Positions 34,527 through 42,914 of a stretch of DNA of 64,000 nucleotides are shown here, in pieces. Each line of letters begins with the position of its first letter. Position 1 is the stretch's first letter. Source of the DNA: Lentzea albidocapillata subsp. violacea (lineage in GTDB: Bacteria > Actinomycetota > Actinomycetes > Mycobacteriales > Pseudonocardiaceae); contig NZ_FNET01000017.1 in NCBI RefSeq assembly GCF_900100275.1, forward strand, positions 86,917 to 150,916, given 5' to 3'. The translations under genes and the position numbers were made by a program. A model generated the notes under the pieces. That model searched no databases. It was not told the DNA's origin and worked only from the letters and a program-made list of their open reading frames with translations.

Positions 34527-37084
34527 GACGCCTCCGGATCCGGGACGTCGGCGCCGATGACGAGACGGGCCTTCGCACGGCGCTCCTGCACCGGCAGCTT
34601 GAGCACCCGCACGGCGAGCCTGCGTTCCACCGTCGCGACCAGGTTGCGCACGGTGCGGGCGTTCGCGAACTCCCTGCCCTGGCGGGCCATCAGCGCCCGG
34701 TCGTGTTCCAGCCAGCGCACCGCCCGCGCGGGCACGGCCGGTTCGTACTCGTACCCCATCTCCTCGACCATGGCGATGAAGATCGAACGGAGCTCCGGGA
34801 GCTCGTAGTCGGCGAAGTAGAGCCGTTCCGCCCTGGACAGCACGCCGCTGTTGCTGCGGACGAAGTCGTCCATGCGGTCCGGATAGCCCGCGGCGATCAC
34901 CACGAGCCTGCCCCGGTACTGCTCCATCAACGTGATCAGCTCGGCGACCGCCTCCGACCCGAAGTCGTTGCCCTCTCCCGCGAGCTCGTACGCCTCGTCG
35001 ATGAGCAGTACGCCGTCCAGCGCCTCCAGCACCTTCGCCCTCGTCTTCGGCGCGGTCTGGCCGACGTACTCCCCCACCAGGTCCCCGCGCGTCGTCGTCA
35101 CCACATGACCGCGGTAGAGCAACCCCAGCGAGGCGAAGGCCTTGCCGAGCAGGCCCGCCACCGTCGTCTTGCCGGTGCCCGGCGAGCCGAGGAACAGCAT
35201 GTGCGGTGCCGCGACGCCACCGGGCTCGTGTTCCTGCAGCTTGCGCAGCTCCAGCACGGCGGCCAGCTCACGCACGGTGTCCTTGACCGTCTTCAGCCCG
35301 GTGAGCTGGTCGAGCTCGGCCAGGACCTCGTCCAGCGGTTGCTGCTCGGCGAGGTACGAGCGGTAGTGCGCCGGCACGTCCTCCGCGGTCGCCGGCATGA
35401 TCTCGCCGTCGCGGGTCAGCCTGGTGCGACCCGCCCACTCCCTCCGGATCTCCGCGGCGAGCTCGCGCATGGTCCGCGCGTTCGCGAAGTCGGCGGACTT
35501 GGTGCGGTACAAGGCGTTGGTGACCGTGCGCAGCGCCGTGACGAGATCGTCGGCGCACTCGATGCCCTGCCCGCGGAGCCGGCCGAGCAGGATCTCGTGC
35601 AGCTCCTCCGGGGTGTAGTCGGGAAACACCAGGCGGTTGCCGCGCGGGAACCTGCCCGAGAGGCCCTGGTTGGTGGCGAGGAAGTCGTCGATGCGGCCGG
35701 CGTAGCCCGCGATGATCACGACCAGCCTGTCGCGGTGGTTCTCCATCTCGGTCAGCAGCACGTCGATCGCCTGGATGCCGAGACCGTGCGGGTCCTCACT
35801 GAGCCGATACGCCTCGTCGATGAACAGCACTCCGTCGAGCGCCTCGCGCACCCGTGCGGACGTCTGCCGCGCGGTGCCGCCCGGGATCGACGACACCAGG
35901 TCCTCGACCTTCGCCTCGACCACGTGCCCCCGCCGCAACAGTCCCAGGTCCCGGTACAGCTCGCCGACCATGCGCGCCACCACGGTCTTGCCGGTGCCGG
36001 GGTTTCCGGTGAACGTCAGGTGCAGCGCGGCGGGTTCGGCGTCGGTGTCCACACCTCGAGCCCGCAGCGCGATGCTCGCCTCCAGCACGTACCTGTGCCG
36101 TGCCAGGAACTCCTTCACCGAGGTCATCCCCACCATCTCGTCGAGCTTGCGCCACACGTCACGGGCGTCGGCGACCGCGACCTCCGCGACTCCGTGCTCC
36201 CGCAGCACGTCGACGGACAGCGCGGAACGGCCGGCGATCCGGCGCAGCACCCGTTCCCACACCTTGACCGGGATCTCCTGTGCGGCCATCACGCGCAACA
36301 GGTGCGGCAGAGCGTTCCAGTCGGAGAGGCGGAGACCGTGTCTCAGCCGGATGCCGTGCAGGAGCCCGGCCAGTTCGGCCTCGTCCGGAAACCCGAGATG
36401 TCCCGCCACCCGTCCCGACCGCCTCGCCTCGAGCGCGGCCAGCTTGTCGGTGAGCTGCGGCAGATATCGCTGGCCGCGCACGAACTCGACGATCGCGCCG
36501 AAGTCGGGCTGGCTGAAGAGCAGCACGCACACGTTGCCGCCGCCGACCACACCGGCGCTCCAGCGTCCGATCATCTCCGCGAACGGGCGGCGCATGTCCG
36601 GCTGGATGTTCTCCAGCCACGTCTCCGCGTTCGGGACCACCACGGCACTCGAGATCGCCGCGTCGACCATGATCCCGTCGAGCATCCGCACGCGTTCGGT
36701 GTCGGTGGAGGCGGACGGGCGGCGTGGCCGCGCGGGAGGTTCGGACAACAGCATCGTGTCGCCGAACGGGCCGCGGAAGTGCCGCATGGCGTTGCGGCGC
36801 CTGGGCTGCCGCGCCGAGTCCTGTTCCGGTGCCCGCGTCAGGTCGCGTGAGGCGTCGTCGCGGAAGTAGACCGCGTCGCGGTAGCCGCTGAACACGATCC
36901 GCTCGTAACCGGCGGCGTGCAGCACCTCCCACAGCATCTCCTCCGCCGACCGGACGTGCATGTCCGCGCCGACGAACCTGTCGTCCACACCGGGACCGTG
37001 CAGGATCCACAGCGGCTCACCGGGCCGTGGTCCGCGCGCACCGGTGAGCCGCGCCGGCACGGCGCCAGAGGAATCGATGGTCAT
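34523..37084 (-). CDS. Tandem CbxX/CfxQ-type AAA+ ATPase
   Basis: 853 residues from an ATG at 37084. The first ~280 residues are a distinct, non-catalytic domain. Two AAA+ modules follow: Walker A 'TGNPGTGKTVVARMVGELY' near residue 360 with 'GVLFIDEAYRLSEDPHG', and 'GSPGTGKTTVAGLLGKAFA' near 635 with 'GVLLIDEAYELAGEGND'. Both have intact Walker B acids and 'GRFPRGNRLVFPDY'/'SRAERLYFADYELPEL' sensor regions. CbxX-type ATPases remodel protein complexes (rubisco activase, EccA of type VII secretion). Here it probably powers assembly or release of the operon's effector. Confidence 0.87.
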   Translation of the reverse strand: MTIDSSGAVPARLTGARGPRPGEPLWILHGPGVDDRFVGADMHVRSAEEMLWEVLHAAGYERIVFSGYRDAVYFRDDASRDLTRAPEQDSARQPRRRNAMRHFRGPFGDTMLLSEPPARPRRPSASTDTERVRMLDGIMVDAAISSAVVVPNAETWLENIQPDMRRPFAEMIGRWSAGVVGGGNVCVLLFSQPDFGAIVEFVRGQRYLPQLTDKLAALEARRSGRVAGHLGFPDEAELAGLLHGIRLRHGLRLSDWNALPHLLRVMAAQEIPVKVWERVLRRIAGRSALSVDVLREHGVAEVAVADARDVWRKLDEMVGMTSVKEFLARHRYVLEASIALRARGVDTDAEPAALHLTFTGNPGTGKTVVARMVGELYRDLGLLRRGHVVEAKVEDLVSSIPGGTARQTSARVREALDGVLFIDEAYRLSEDPHGLGIQAIDVLLTEMENHRDRLVVIIAGYAGRIDDFLATNQGLSGRFPRGNRLVFPDYTPEELHEILLGRLRGQGIECADDLVTALRTVTNALYRTKSADFANARTMRELAAEIRREWAGRTRLTRDGEIMPATAEDVPAHYRSYLAEQQPLDEVLAELDQLTGLKTVKDTVRELAAVLELRKLQEHEPGGVAAPHMLFLGSPGTGKTTVAGLLGKAFASLGLLYRGHVVTTTRGDLVGEYVGQTAPKTRAKVLEALDGVLLIDEAYELAGEGNDFGSEAVAELITLMEQYRGRLVVIAAGYPDRMDDFVRSNSGVLSRAERLYFADYELPELRSIFIAMVEEMGYEYEPAVPARAVRWLEHDRALMARQGREFANARTVRNLVATVERRLAVRVLKLPVQERRAKARLVIGADVPDPEAS

Positions 37085-37096
37085 CCGGTTCTCCGG

Positions 37097-38497
37097 TCAG
37101 GCGCGTCCGCCGGTCTGGCCCGGCGTCGGCCGGACGGTGCCGCGGGGTAGTTCCGCTCCGGCGGCGAGCAGCGGTTCGATGTCGCGCTTGCGGTCGTCGG
37201 GCTCCGCGAACTCCTCCGTGGCGCGCAGGTCGATGCCGCTGTGCTCCAGGACGTTGCGGTGGATCGACTTCGTCCGCGCGGCGCGTTCCGCCTCGGAGGC
37301 GCCGTCCGCGTCGAAGTTGTGCAGCCGCACCAGTGGCGGTGCGTCGGCGCGTTCGCCCGGCTCGACCTCGATCACGATCTCGCTGCCGCTCACGTGGTGC
37401 ACGGACTTGGCGAGGAAGGTCTCCCGCTGGTCCTCGCTCGCGAACCCCGCCGTGGTGACCTGGTAGTGGTGGTGGTGGTCGAGAGCGCCGGCGATCAGCT
37501 CGGCGAGGTTGGTGCGTAGCTGAGCCGCCTGCATCGCCGTGACCGCCTGCGTCACCACGGTTTCCAGCCGCTGCTCGTACTCGGGCACGGTGTCGACGAC
37601 GACGAGGAGCGCCTCGGTCGTCATCGGTTGCGCGTCGTCGCGGACCTGGGCGAGCAGCGAGTCGACCTCGGTGGCGAGCCTCGACAACGCGCCGCGCGAC
37701 CAGTGGTCGACGTCGGGCAGATCGGTCGTCGCGAGTCGTCCCCTCAGCTCGATCTTCTCGTTCTGGGCCAGCAGCTCGCGCAGGCGGACCAGGTCCCGTT
37801 CGGCCGCGATCCGGCACGTCCGCCACTCCTGGTCGAGCCGGTCGAGGTCGAGGCGCAGCTCGCTGAAGGACAGGCAGAGCTCCTGCGCGGCGCTCAGGCT
37901 GTGAGCACCCAGACCGCTGTCCACGTTGGACAGGAGCGTGGTGAGCCTGGCCTCCAGCGAAGTGAACCTGTCCGGCAGATACCGCTCGTGCGGGTACTGG
38001 GCCACCTGGTCGCGCAGGACCTTCGCGTCGGAGACGTACTCACGCGCGATCCGTTCCGCGCGGTCGTGGTGGGCACGCATCACCTCGACCTTCGCGCCGA
38101 TCTCCGCGTGCTTACGCTCGCGTTCCCGCCGTTCCCTGTCGATCGCCCTGGTCAGGTTCTCCTGCTGCTGCCGCAACGCCTCGGACGTCTCGGCACGCAG
38201 CTGCTCACCCTGCGCGGCCATCTCGCGGTGCACCCTGTCGCTGTTCTCCCGCATCCGGCGGGCGGTCTCGCGCTCGACCTCGCGGGTGTGCTCACTCAGC
38301 TCGCCCATCGCCTGTTCGAACCGGGCGTGCCGCTGGTCGACCTCCCGCATCGAGGTCTCGATGTCGGCCTGCGTCCGAGCGCGGATCCGATCCACGATCT
38401 TCGGCATGTCGCGCTTGAGCTCCGCGAGCTTGCCGGCTTCCTGGCGCAGGCGATTCCATTCACCTTCATCGACGTAAATACGCTTTCTACCGCTCAC
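37097..38497 (-). CDS. Long coiled-coil protein of the GTPase/CHAT operon
   Basis: 466 residues from a GTG at 38495-38497 (upstream in-frame ATG at 38605 would overlap the CHAT gene and was not chosen). 'VSGRKRIYVDEGEWNRLRQE' opens the protein; residues ~20-170 are strongly heptad-rich and charged ('RAIDRERRERERKHAEIG'). The C-terminal half is alpha/beta, including a His run 'DHHHHYQVTTAG' and 'SEIVIEVEPGERADAPPLVR'. Resemblance to repeat-bearing KfrA or SMC-like scaffolds is only general. It probably tethers components of the complex. Confidence 0.72.
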   Translation of the reverse strand: MSGRKRIYVDEGEWNRLRQEAGKLAELKRDMPKIVDRIRARTQADIETSMREVDQRHARFEQAMGELSEHTREVERETARRMRENSDRVHREMAAQGEQLRAETSEALRQQQENLTRAIDRERRERERKHAEIGAKVEVMRAHHDRAERIAREYVSDAKVLRDQVAQYPHERYLPDRFTSLEARLTTLLSNVDSGLGAHSLSAAQELCLSFSELRLDLDRLDQEWRTCRIAAERDLVRLRELLAQNEKIELRGRLATTDLPDVDHWSRGALSRLATEVDSLLAQVRDDAQPMTTEALLVVVDTVPEYEQRLETVVTQAVTAMQAAQLRTNLAELIAGALDHHHHYQVTTAGFASEDQRETFLAKSVHHVSGSEIVIEVEPGERADAPPLVRLHNFDADGASEAERAARTKSIHRNVLEHSGIDLRATEEFAEPDDRKRDIEPLLAAGAELPRGTVRPTPGQTGGRA

Positions 38498-38562
38498 CGA
38501 GCCACCCCTAGACGCACACCACGGAACAAGCACCCGTCTTGTCACCGAAGAGCAGAGATTCG

Positions 38563-39513
38563 TTACATCGATCGCACGTAGAGCTGTTCGGGAAGGTTCC
38601 GGCATTCCCCGTCAGTGGTGCCGACCTCTTCCACGGCCACTCTGGCGGCCGCACCGAGTGAACGTACCGAGCTTTGACTCAGGTGCCTGTACATCGCCGC
38701 GGAGAACGCGATCGCGCAGTCGTCGTCGAGGTCGTTATTCCACGCGACGACGGTTTTCGCGAGGCCGTCGAACAGGCCGGCGAACTCGGCGCTGCGGCAC
38801 GCGGAAATGACAAGGCCCGAAAGAGTGAAATCGGCATGGTCGCGATATGCGCGCAGCCGTTGCGCCAGTGCGGCCGCCGGAATCGGGTGCGGATCGCCGT
38901 CCGGGTCCTCGAACTGCAGCAGGCCGTCCACGGCGTGGCAGCAGAGGTGCAGCACGTCCGGCTTCTCCTCCAGCACGTCGGCCAGATCGGCGATGGTCGC
39001 GGCGATCCTGCTGACGACGCGCAGCACACCCGGTCGTTCGGCTCGTTGCACCGCACGGAACTCGCGATCCGCGCGCAGCCGGTCGAGGTCGATGTCGAAA
39101 GGGCTGGCACCGAGAAAGAAGATGCTGGTAGCAGGCTTTTCGGCACGCTCGCGCTCCGCGCCGGACGGCTGGGCGTACACCGTGACGGGACCTTCGGCCC
39201 GCTCGATCACGACCATGTCGCGGTCGGCGCGAAAGGTCCTGCCCGTCTCCTGCCGCCGCTCGCCGAAGAGCGGGCTCCCCGGATATCGCCTGCGCACGAC
39301 CTCGAGCAGCCGGCGCCGCCCGGCGATCATCACGCCGTCGGCGAGCCGTGCCGCGGCCGTCGCCCAGAACGCCCTGGCATCGCCTGAATGCGGGATGCCG
39401 AATACCACCTCGCGTGGCATGCCGCATTCTTCGAGAACCGCCCGTGCCGGCTCCTCGGATGCGTACAACCGCGCGAGCTGGTCTACCTCGGCAGCCGAGA
39501 GCTCATCACCCAT
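38563..39513 (-). CDS. EAD1-CHAT caspase-like protease, probable effector
   Basis: 316 residues from an ATG at 39513. Residues ~5-90 match the effector-associated death-like domain EAD1 ('LARLYASEEPARAVLEECG', 'FWATAAARLADGVMIAGRR'). The C-terminal part is a CHAT (caspase HetF-associated with TPR) domain, with catalytic His in 'DVLHLCCHAVDG' near residue 192 and Cys in 'GLVISACRSAEFAGLF' near 240. EAD1 modules couple effectors to regulators by homotypic contacts, and CHAT proteases act as cell-death or processing enzymes. It is the only clear effector in this ten-gene operon and stands at its promoter-proximal end. Confidence 0.8.
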   Translation of the reverse strand: MGDELSAAEVDQLARLYASEEPARAVLEECGMPREVVFGIPHSGDARAFWATAAARLADGVMIAGRRRLLEVVRRRYPGSPLFGERRQETGRTFRADRDMVVIERAEGPVTVYAQPSGAERERAEKPATSIFFLGASPFDIDLDRLRADREFRAVQRAERPGVLRVVSRIAATIADLADVLEEKPDVLHLCCHAVDGLLQFEDPDGDPHPIPAAALAQRLRAYRDHADFTLSGLVISACRSAEFAGLFDGLAKTVVAWNNDLDDDCAIAFSAAMYRHLSQSSVRSLGAAARVAVEEVGTTDGECRNLPEQLYVRSM

Positions 39514-39524
39514 AGCACCTCAGA

Positions 39525-39686
39525 TCACTTTCCGACCTCGGTTTCGGAGCCTGGAGGGAACGCGGGAGGATCGGCGTCCGCGTCGAGCACCGGGAAATCA
39601 CTCTGCGTCCGCTTCTGACCGCGCACGCGACGCGCTCGTGCTTTCTTGCCGGACCCGGCGTCCGGAGCCCGTGCTGAATCAGCCAT
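39525..39686 (-). CDS. 53-residue basic/acidic small protein at operon start
   Basis: ATG at 39684-39686 is preceded by GAGG with an 8-base spacer, which supports translation. The N-terminal half is basic ('GSGKKARARRVRGQKRTQ') and the C-terminal half acidic and Pro-rich ('LDADADPPAFPPGSETEV'). No family is recognised. It stops 11 bases upstream of the CHAT protease start and is the first gene of the operon, so it could be a regulator or protease substrate (inference). Confidence 0.5.
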   Translation of the reverse strand: MADSARAPDAGSGKKARARRVRGQKRTQSDFPVLDADADPPAFPPGSETEVGK

Positions 39687-39734
39687 GGTGATGACCTCGT
39701 GTTCGGCGGAGGCGAAGTATGGCATGGTTACCGC

Positions 39735-40406
39735 GTGCCGTCGACGTTGCTGGGCCTTCTCGTATTCGCGGTGTGCATGACACCTGGCCTGATGTTCGCA
39801 TTGGCCCGCCAACGCGTCGCGCCACAACTCCAGGCGTCACCGGTCCGGGAAACCGCGCGGCTGGTGTGCGTGAGCCTGGCGTTGAACGTGGTCGTGCTGA
39901 TGCTCTTCGGCTCGGTGCGCGCCATCTGGCCGTCGATCACCCCGGACGTGGGCAGGCTCGTCCGCGAGCCCGCGGCATATCTGAAGGAGTCGTACCTGGC
40001 GGTCACCTGGTGGACGATCGGCCTGCTCGGGCTCGCGACCGCCCTGGCCGCGGTGATCGGCTCGATCCGCACCCGCCACGTCGCCCCGCACGAGTCGGCG
40101 TCCTCCGCCTGGTGGCTGATGTTCGAGGAGAAGCCAGGCCGGCGCATCCACGTCGGCTGTGCGATGGAGGACGGCTCGTTCATCTCCGGACTCCTCGCGT
40201 CCTTCAACACCTCGATCGACGAGACCGGTGACCGGGACCTGGTCCTGGCCGCCCCGATTCGCTTCCGGGCCGGCAACACGGCCGCCCCCACGACGCTGAC
40301 GGACACCAGTGGAGTGATCATCAGTGCCCGCCGGGTCATCTCTCTCTTCGTGACCTACCAGGCCCACCCAGCACAGGAGCGAGACGCTTCAGCAGATCAG
40401 CCGTAG
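39735..40406 (+). CDS. DUF6338 family membrane protein
   Basis: 223 residues from a GTG at 39735 ('VPSTLLGLLVFAVCMTPGLM'), the typical DUF6338 beginning; a longer GTG at 39699 is possible. Three hydrophobic helices (about residues 1-22, 42-62, 95-118) precede a cytoplasmic beta-rich domain ('HVGCAMEDGSFISGLLASFN'). Function is unknown; homologues sit beside restriction, signalling and STAND genes. Divergent from the GTPase/CHAT operon with a 48-bp gap. Its last 71 bases overlap the end of the convergent radical SAM gene. Confidence 0.78.
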   Translation: MPSTLLGLLVFAVCMTPGLMFALARQRVAPQLQASPVRETARLVCVSLALNVVVLMLFGSVRAIWPSITPDVGRLVREPAAYLKESYLAVTWWTIGLLGLATALAAVIGSIRTRHVAPHESASSAWWLMFEEKPGRRIHVGCAMEDGSFISGLLASFNTSIDETGDRDLVLAAPIRFRAGNTAAPTTLTDTSGVIISARRVISLFVTYQAHPAQERDASADQP

Positions 40407-40962
40407 GCACCCCGACGAGCGCCACCTCCCGCTCCCCCACCCGGACCTCCGCCGTCCGCGGGCGGCCTTCGAAGTCGTAGCCGACGTCGGCGAGCCGTCC
40501 GGTGAGGTGATGCACCACCTGGTTCGTGCTTCCGCGCAACCCGAGGCCGTCGTCGCGTTCCCGCACGTACTGACCGTCGATCAGGACGTCCACCTCGGAC
40601 AGCAGCTCGGCCACACCGGGCAGTCCGCTTTCCTTCAGCCGCGGCAACGTGAACCCGGTGAAGCAGACGACCGACACGTCGCGCACCTCCCTCGCGGCCC
40701 GAGCGAGAGCGGCGAGTCCCTCAGCCTGAGCCATGGGTTCCCCACCGCTGAACGTGAGGCCGTCCACCCGCTCGTCGGCCAGCAGCTCGCCGGCCAGCTC
40801 GCCGACCCCTGCCAGCCGCGCGGGCACGTCGGGAATCCATTCGGGGGCGACACATCCCCGGCAGCGGAACGGACACCCCTGCACCCACACGACCGACCGC
40901 CATCCCGGCCCCAGCGCCGGGGTGCCGACACACGTGGAGGCGACGTTCAGCCTGAGCACCAT
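40336..40962 (-). CDS. Radical SAM activase-like protein (NrdG/PflA type)
   Basis: 208 residues from an ATG at 40962. The radical SAM cluster motif CxxxCxxC is 'CPFRCRGC' near residue 31, with 'FSGGEPMAQAEGLAALAR' as the SAM-binding GGE motif and 'DVLIDGQYVRE' typical of NrdG-like activases. A short ~50-residue domain follows ('RPRTAEVRVGEREVALVGVP'). NrdG proteins install a glycyl radical in class III ribonucleotide reductase, but no nrdD is nearby, so the substrate is unknown. The 3' end overlaps DUF6338 by 71 bases in the opposite direction. Confidence 0.8.
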   Translation of the reverse strand: MVLRLNVASTCVGTPALGPGWRSVVWVQGCPFRCRGCVAPEWIPDVPARLAGVGELAGELLADERVDGLTFSGGEPMAQAEGLAALARAAREVRDVSVVCFTGFTLPRLKESGLPGVAELLSEVDVLIDGQYVRERDDGLGLRGSTNQVVHHLTGRLADVGYDFEGRPRTAEVRVGEREVALVGVPTADLLKRLAPVLGGPGRSRRER

Positions 40963-41268
40963 GCCCCGACTGTCGCCAGGTACCCAAACGATCGTTACAC
41001 CCCGCCCCGGCACACCACGGTGAACGCCGTGCCGTGGTCGTCCGCCGTCACTCTGTGAGGCGATCTTCGACACGATCCGGGAGATTTGGGCACTCCGATG
41101 CTGGATGTTGGGGCCCGCCGGTGTACGGTATTCACATCTGTCATGGTTCCGAAGTACCGTTCGCCCGTGATCGCAGGTCACGGGCGTTTTGCTGTTCAGC
41201 GTCTCCGGCCATGACGGATCACCCGGCCCCGCACAGTGCGGGCGCCAAATTCATGCTTGGAGTGCACC
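40963..41268. promoter_or_regulatory. 306-bp intergenic region with hairpin in the cold-shock leader
   Basis: No gene is visible. A perfect 9-bp stem CGCCCGTGA (41162-41170)/TCACGGGCG (41178-41186), followed by TTTT (41187-41190), resembles an intrinsic terminator 80 bases before the cold-shock start. It may end an upstream short transcript or act as a temperature-sensitive leader structure. The divergent radical SAM promoter must also lie here. Confidence 0.5.
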
Positions 41269-41472
41269 ATGGCCACCGGAACCGTCAAGTGGTTCAACGC
41301 TGAAAAGGGCTTCGGCTTCATCGAGCAGGACGGTGGCGGCGCTGACGTCTTCGCCCACTACTCGAACATCGCCGCTCAGGGCTTCCGTGAGCTCCAGGAG
41401 GGCCAGAAGGTCTCCTTCGACATCACGCAGGGCCAGAAGGGCCCGCAGGCGGAGAACATCGTCCCCGCCTAG
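41269..41472 (+). CDS. Cold-shock protein, CspA family
   Basis: 67 residues from an ATG at 41269. The single CSD beta-barrel has RNP1 'KGFGFIEQ' and RNP2 'DVFAHYS', with the usual start 'MATGTVKWFNAEKGFGF'. It binds single-stranded RNA/DNA and melts secondary structure as an RNA chaperone. The length is normal. It has an extended structured leader and a strong terminator directly downstream, so it is monocistronic. Confidence 0.96.
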   Translation: MATGTVKWFNAEKGFGFIEQDGGGADVFAHYSNIAAQGFRELQEGQKVSFDITQGQKGPQAENIVPA

Positions 41473-41506
41473 TCCCCACTGCCGTTAGCGGCACGCAGGA
41501 CTGCTG

Positions 41507-41540
41507 AAGCCCGGCCGGATGATCTATCCGGCCGGGCTTT
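41507..41540 (+). terminator. Strong intrinsic terminator of the cold-shock gene
   Basis: A perfect 14-bp stem AAGCCCGGCCGGAT (41507-41520) and its complement (41526-41539) with loop GATCT is followed by TTTGT-type sequence, 35 bases after the stop. Confidence 0.9.
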
Positions 41541-41566
41541 GTCGTGCCTGGACGACCCGCAACGCC

Positions 41567-42565
41567 TCAGATCAGGTTGTGCGTGCCGGAAGTGAGCGCG
41601 CTCAGCTGGTCCGCGTACTCGATGCGCGCGACCCAGTCCGCCGGCCAGGCGGCCAGACCGTGGGCGGCGCCTACGAACGCTCCGGCCAGCGCGGCGATCG
41701 AATCGGAGTCGCCGCTGGTCCGGGCGCCCCGGACCAGGCATCGCACCGGGTCGCCGGCGTGCCGGATCGCGCAGTGCAGACCGCTCGCCAGCGCCTCCTC
41801 GGCGATCCAGCCCTCGCCGGTGGTGAGGCACACGTCCAGGCCGTCGTCAGGCCGGGCAAGAGCAGCCACCAGCCGCTCGAGCACCACGACGCACTCGTCC
41901 CAGCCGCGGGCGATGAAGTCGGCGGGTGTGGTCGCGCCCGGCAGCTGCCACAGTGATCCCAGCCACTCCTCCAGGTAGACGGAGCGCCGTTCTGCACATC
42001 GGGCCAGCAGCGCGGCGGGCACGTCGGCCAGGTCGGCGCCGTCGACCAGCAGCCGCGTGGCGTAGGCGGTGAGCTCGGACGCGGCCAGTGCCGTGGGATG
42101 GCCGTGGGTCATCGCGGCCTGTAGCTGCGACACCCCGGCGAGCACGTCGAGGTCGAGTCCGGGCACCAGACCGACCGGGGTCACGCGCATGTTCGCGCCA
42201 CATCCCTTGGATCCGGCGACGGTCGCCTCCACCCACGGCGCGCCCTCCGCCAGGCCGCCACACGCGCGCAGACACGTCATCCCAGGCGCACGGTTGTTCT
42301 CCGGACTGTGCGCCCAGGCCACGAACCGCTCCCGCAACCGCGGCTCCAGCACGTCAGCGGTGTACCGGTCGACACCGTGCAGCGCCCACGCGACCGCGAG
42401 CGCCATCTGCGTGTCGTCGGTGACCAGTGCGGGATCACCCACCAGGTCATCCGGCCCGGCAGGACCGAACCTCCGGTCGATCTCCGCAACGGTCAGGAAC
42501 TCCGTCGGCCGGCCGAGCGCGTCCCCGAAAGCCAGCCCGTACAACGATCCCGCGATTCGATCCAC
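41567..42565 (-). CDS. ADP-ribosylglycohydrolase family protein (DraG-like)
   Basis: 332 residues from an ATG at 42565. The dinuclear-metal site is readable: 'GLAFGDALGRPTEF', 'LVTDDTQMALAVAWAL' (DDTQM), and 'RTSGDSDSIAALAGAFVGA' (GDSD). These are the Mg/Mn ligands of ADP-ribosyl hydrolases of the DraG/ARH family, which remove ADP-ribose from proteins, nucleic acids or small molecules. Length is normal. It is monocistronic, convergent with the cold-shock gene; the CsbD gene lies upstream on the same strand but is separated by a terminator. Confidence 0.92.
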   Translation of the reverse strand: MDRIAGSLYGLAFGDALGRPTEFLTVAEIDRRFGPAGPDDLVGDPALVTDDTQMALAVAWALHGVDRYTADVLEPRLRERFVAWAHSPENNRAPGMTCLRACGGLAEGAPWVEATVAGSKGCGANMRVTPVGLVPGLDLDVLAGVSQLQAAMTHGHPTALAASELTAYATRLLVDGADLADVPAALLARCAERRSVYLEEWLGSLWQLPGATTPADFIARGWDECVVVLERLVAALARPDDGLDVCLTTGEGWIAEEALASGLHCAIRHAGDPVRCLVRGARTSGDSDSIAALAGAFVGAAHGLAAWPADWVARIEYADQLSALTSGTHNLI

Positions 42566-42583
42566 GGCGCGACCCTAACCGAG

Positions 42584-42625
42584 CCCGGGAAGGGTGCATC
42601 CGCGAACGCACGTACCCTTCCCGGG
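42584..42625 (-). terminator. Terminator of the csbD gene
   Basis: A perfect 12-bp stem CCCGGGAAGGGT (42584-42595) with ACCCTTCCCGGG (42614-42625), just after the csbD stop on the minus strand. Confidence 0.8.
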
Positions 42626-42633
42626 TCCGCGGG

Positions 42634-42807
42634 TCACTTCTTGAAGACGTCCTTGACCTTCTCGGCCGCCTCCTTGAGGTGGCCCTTCGACTGGTCGGTC
42701 TGGCCCTCGGCCTGCAGACCCTGGTCGTCGGTCGCGTCGCCGACACCTTCCTTGACCTTGCCCTTGAGCTGGTCGGCCTTGGCGTCGAACTTGTCATCGG
42801 TGCCCAT
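42634..42807 (-). CDS. CsbD family stress-response protein
   Basis: 57 residues from an ATG at 42805-42807 preceded by GGAAGG. The CsbD signature is 'DQLKGKVKEGVGDATDD' with a second, degenerate repeat 'GQTDQSKGHLKEAAEKVKD'. CsbD-like proteins are small, charged, cytosolic general-stress proteins of unknown mechanism. Size is typical. A longer in-frame start at 42849 lacks support. Confidence 0.88.
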   Translation of the reverse strand: MGTDDKFDAKADQLKGKVKEGVGDATDDQGLQAEGQTDQSKGHLKEAAEKVKDVFKK

Positions 42808-42914
42808 GTCGTCCTTCCCCGGCACCTGAGTCTCAGGTGCGACATCCACCTACGGATGCCCACGCGACCGAGCCTCAATCCTGGATCGCCACGCTCACGG
42901 CTAGACCTATTTGG

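Noticed and set aside
40336..40962. Class III ribonucleotide reductase activase as firm function
   Set aside because: No nrdD partner in the window; the specific role cannot be supported.
41100..41200. Possible tRNA or riboswitch before the cold-shock gene
   Set aside because: Only one simple hairpin with a T-run is present; no cloverleaf or known riboswitch core could be drawn.
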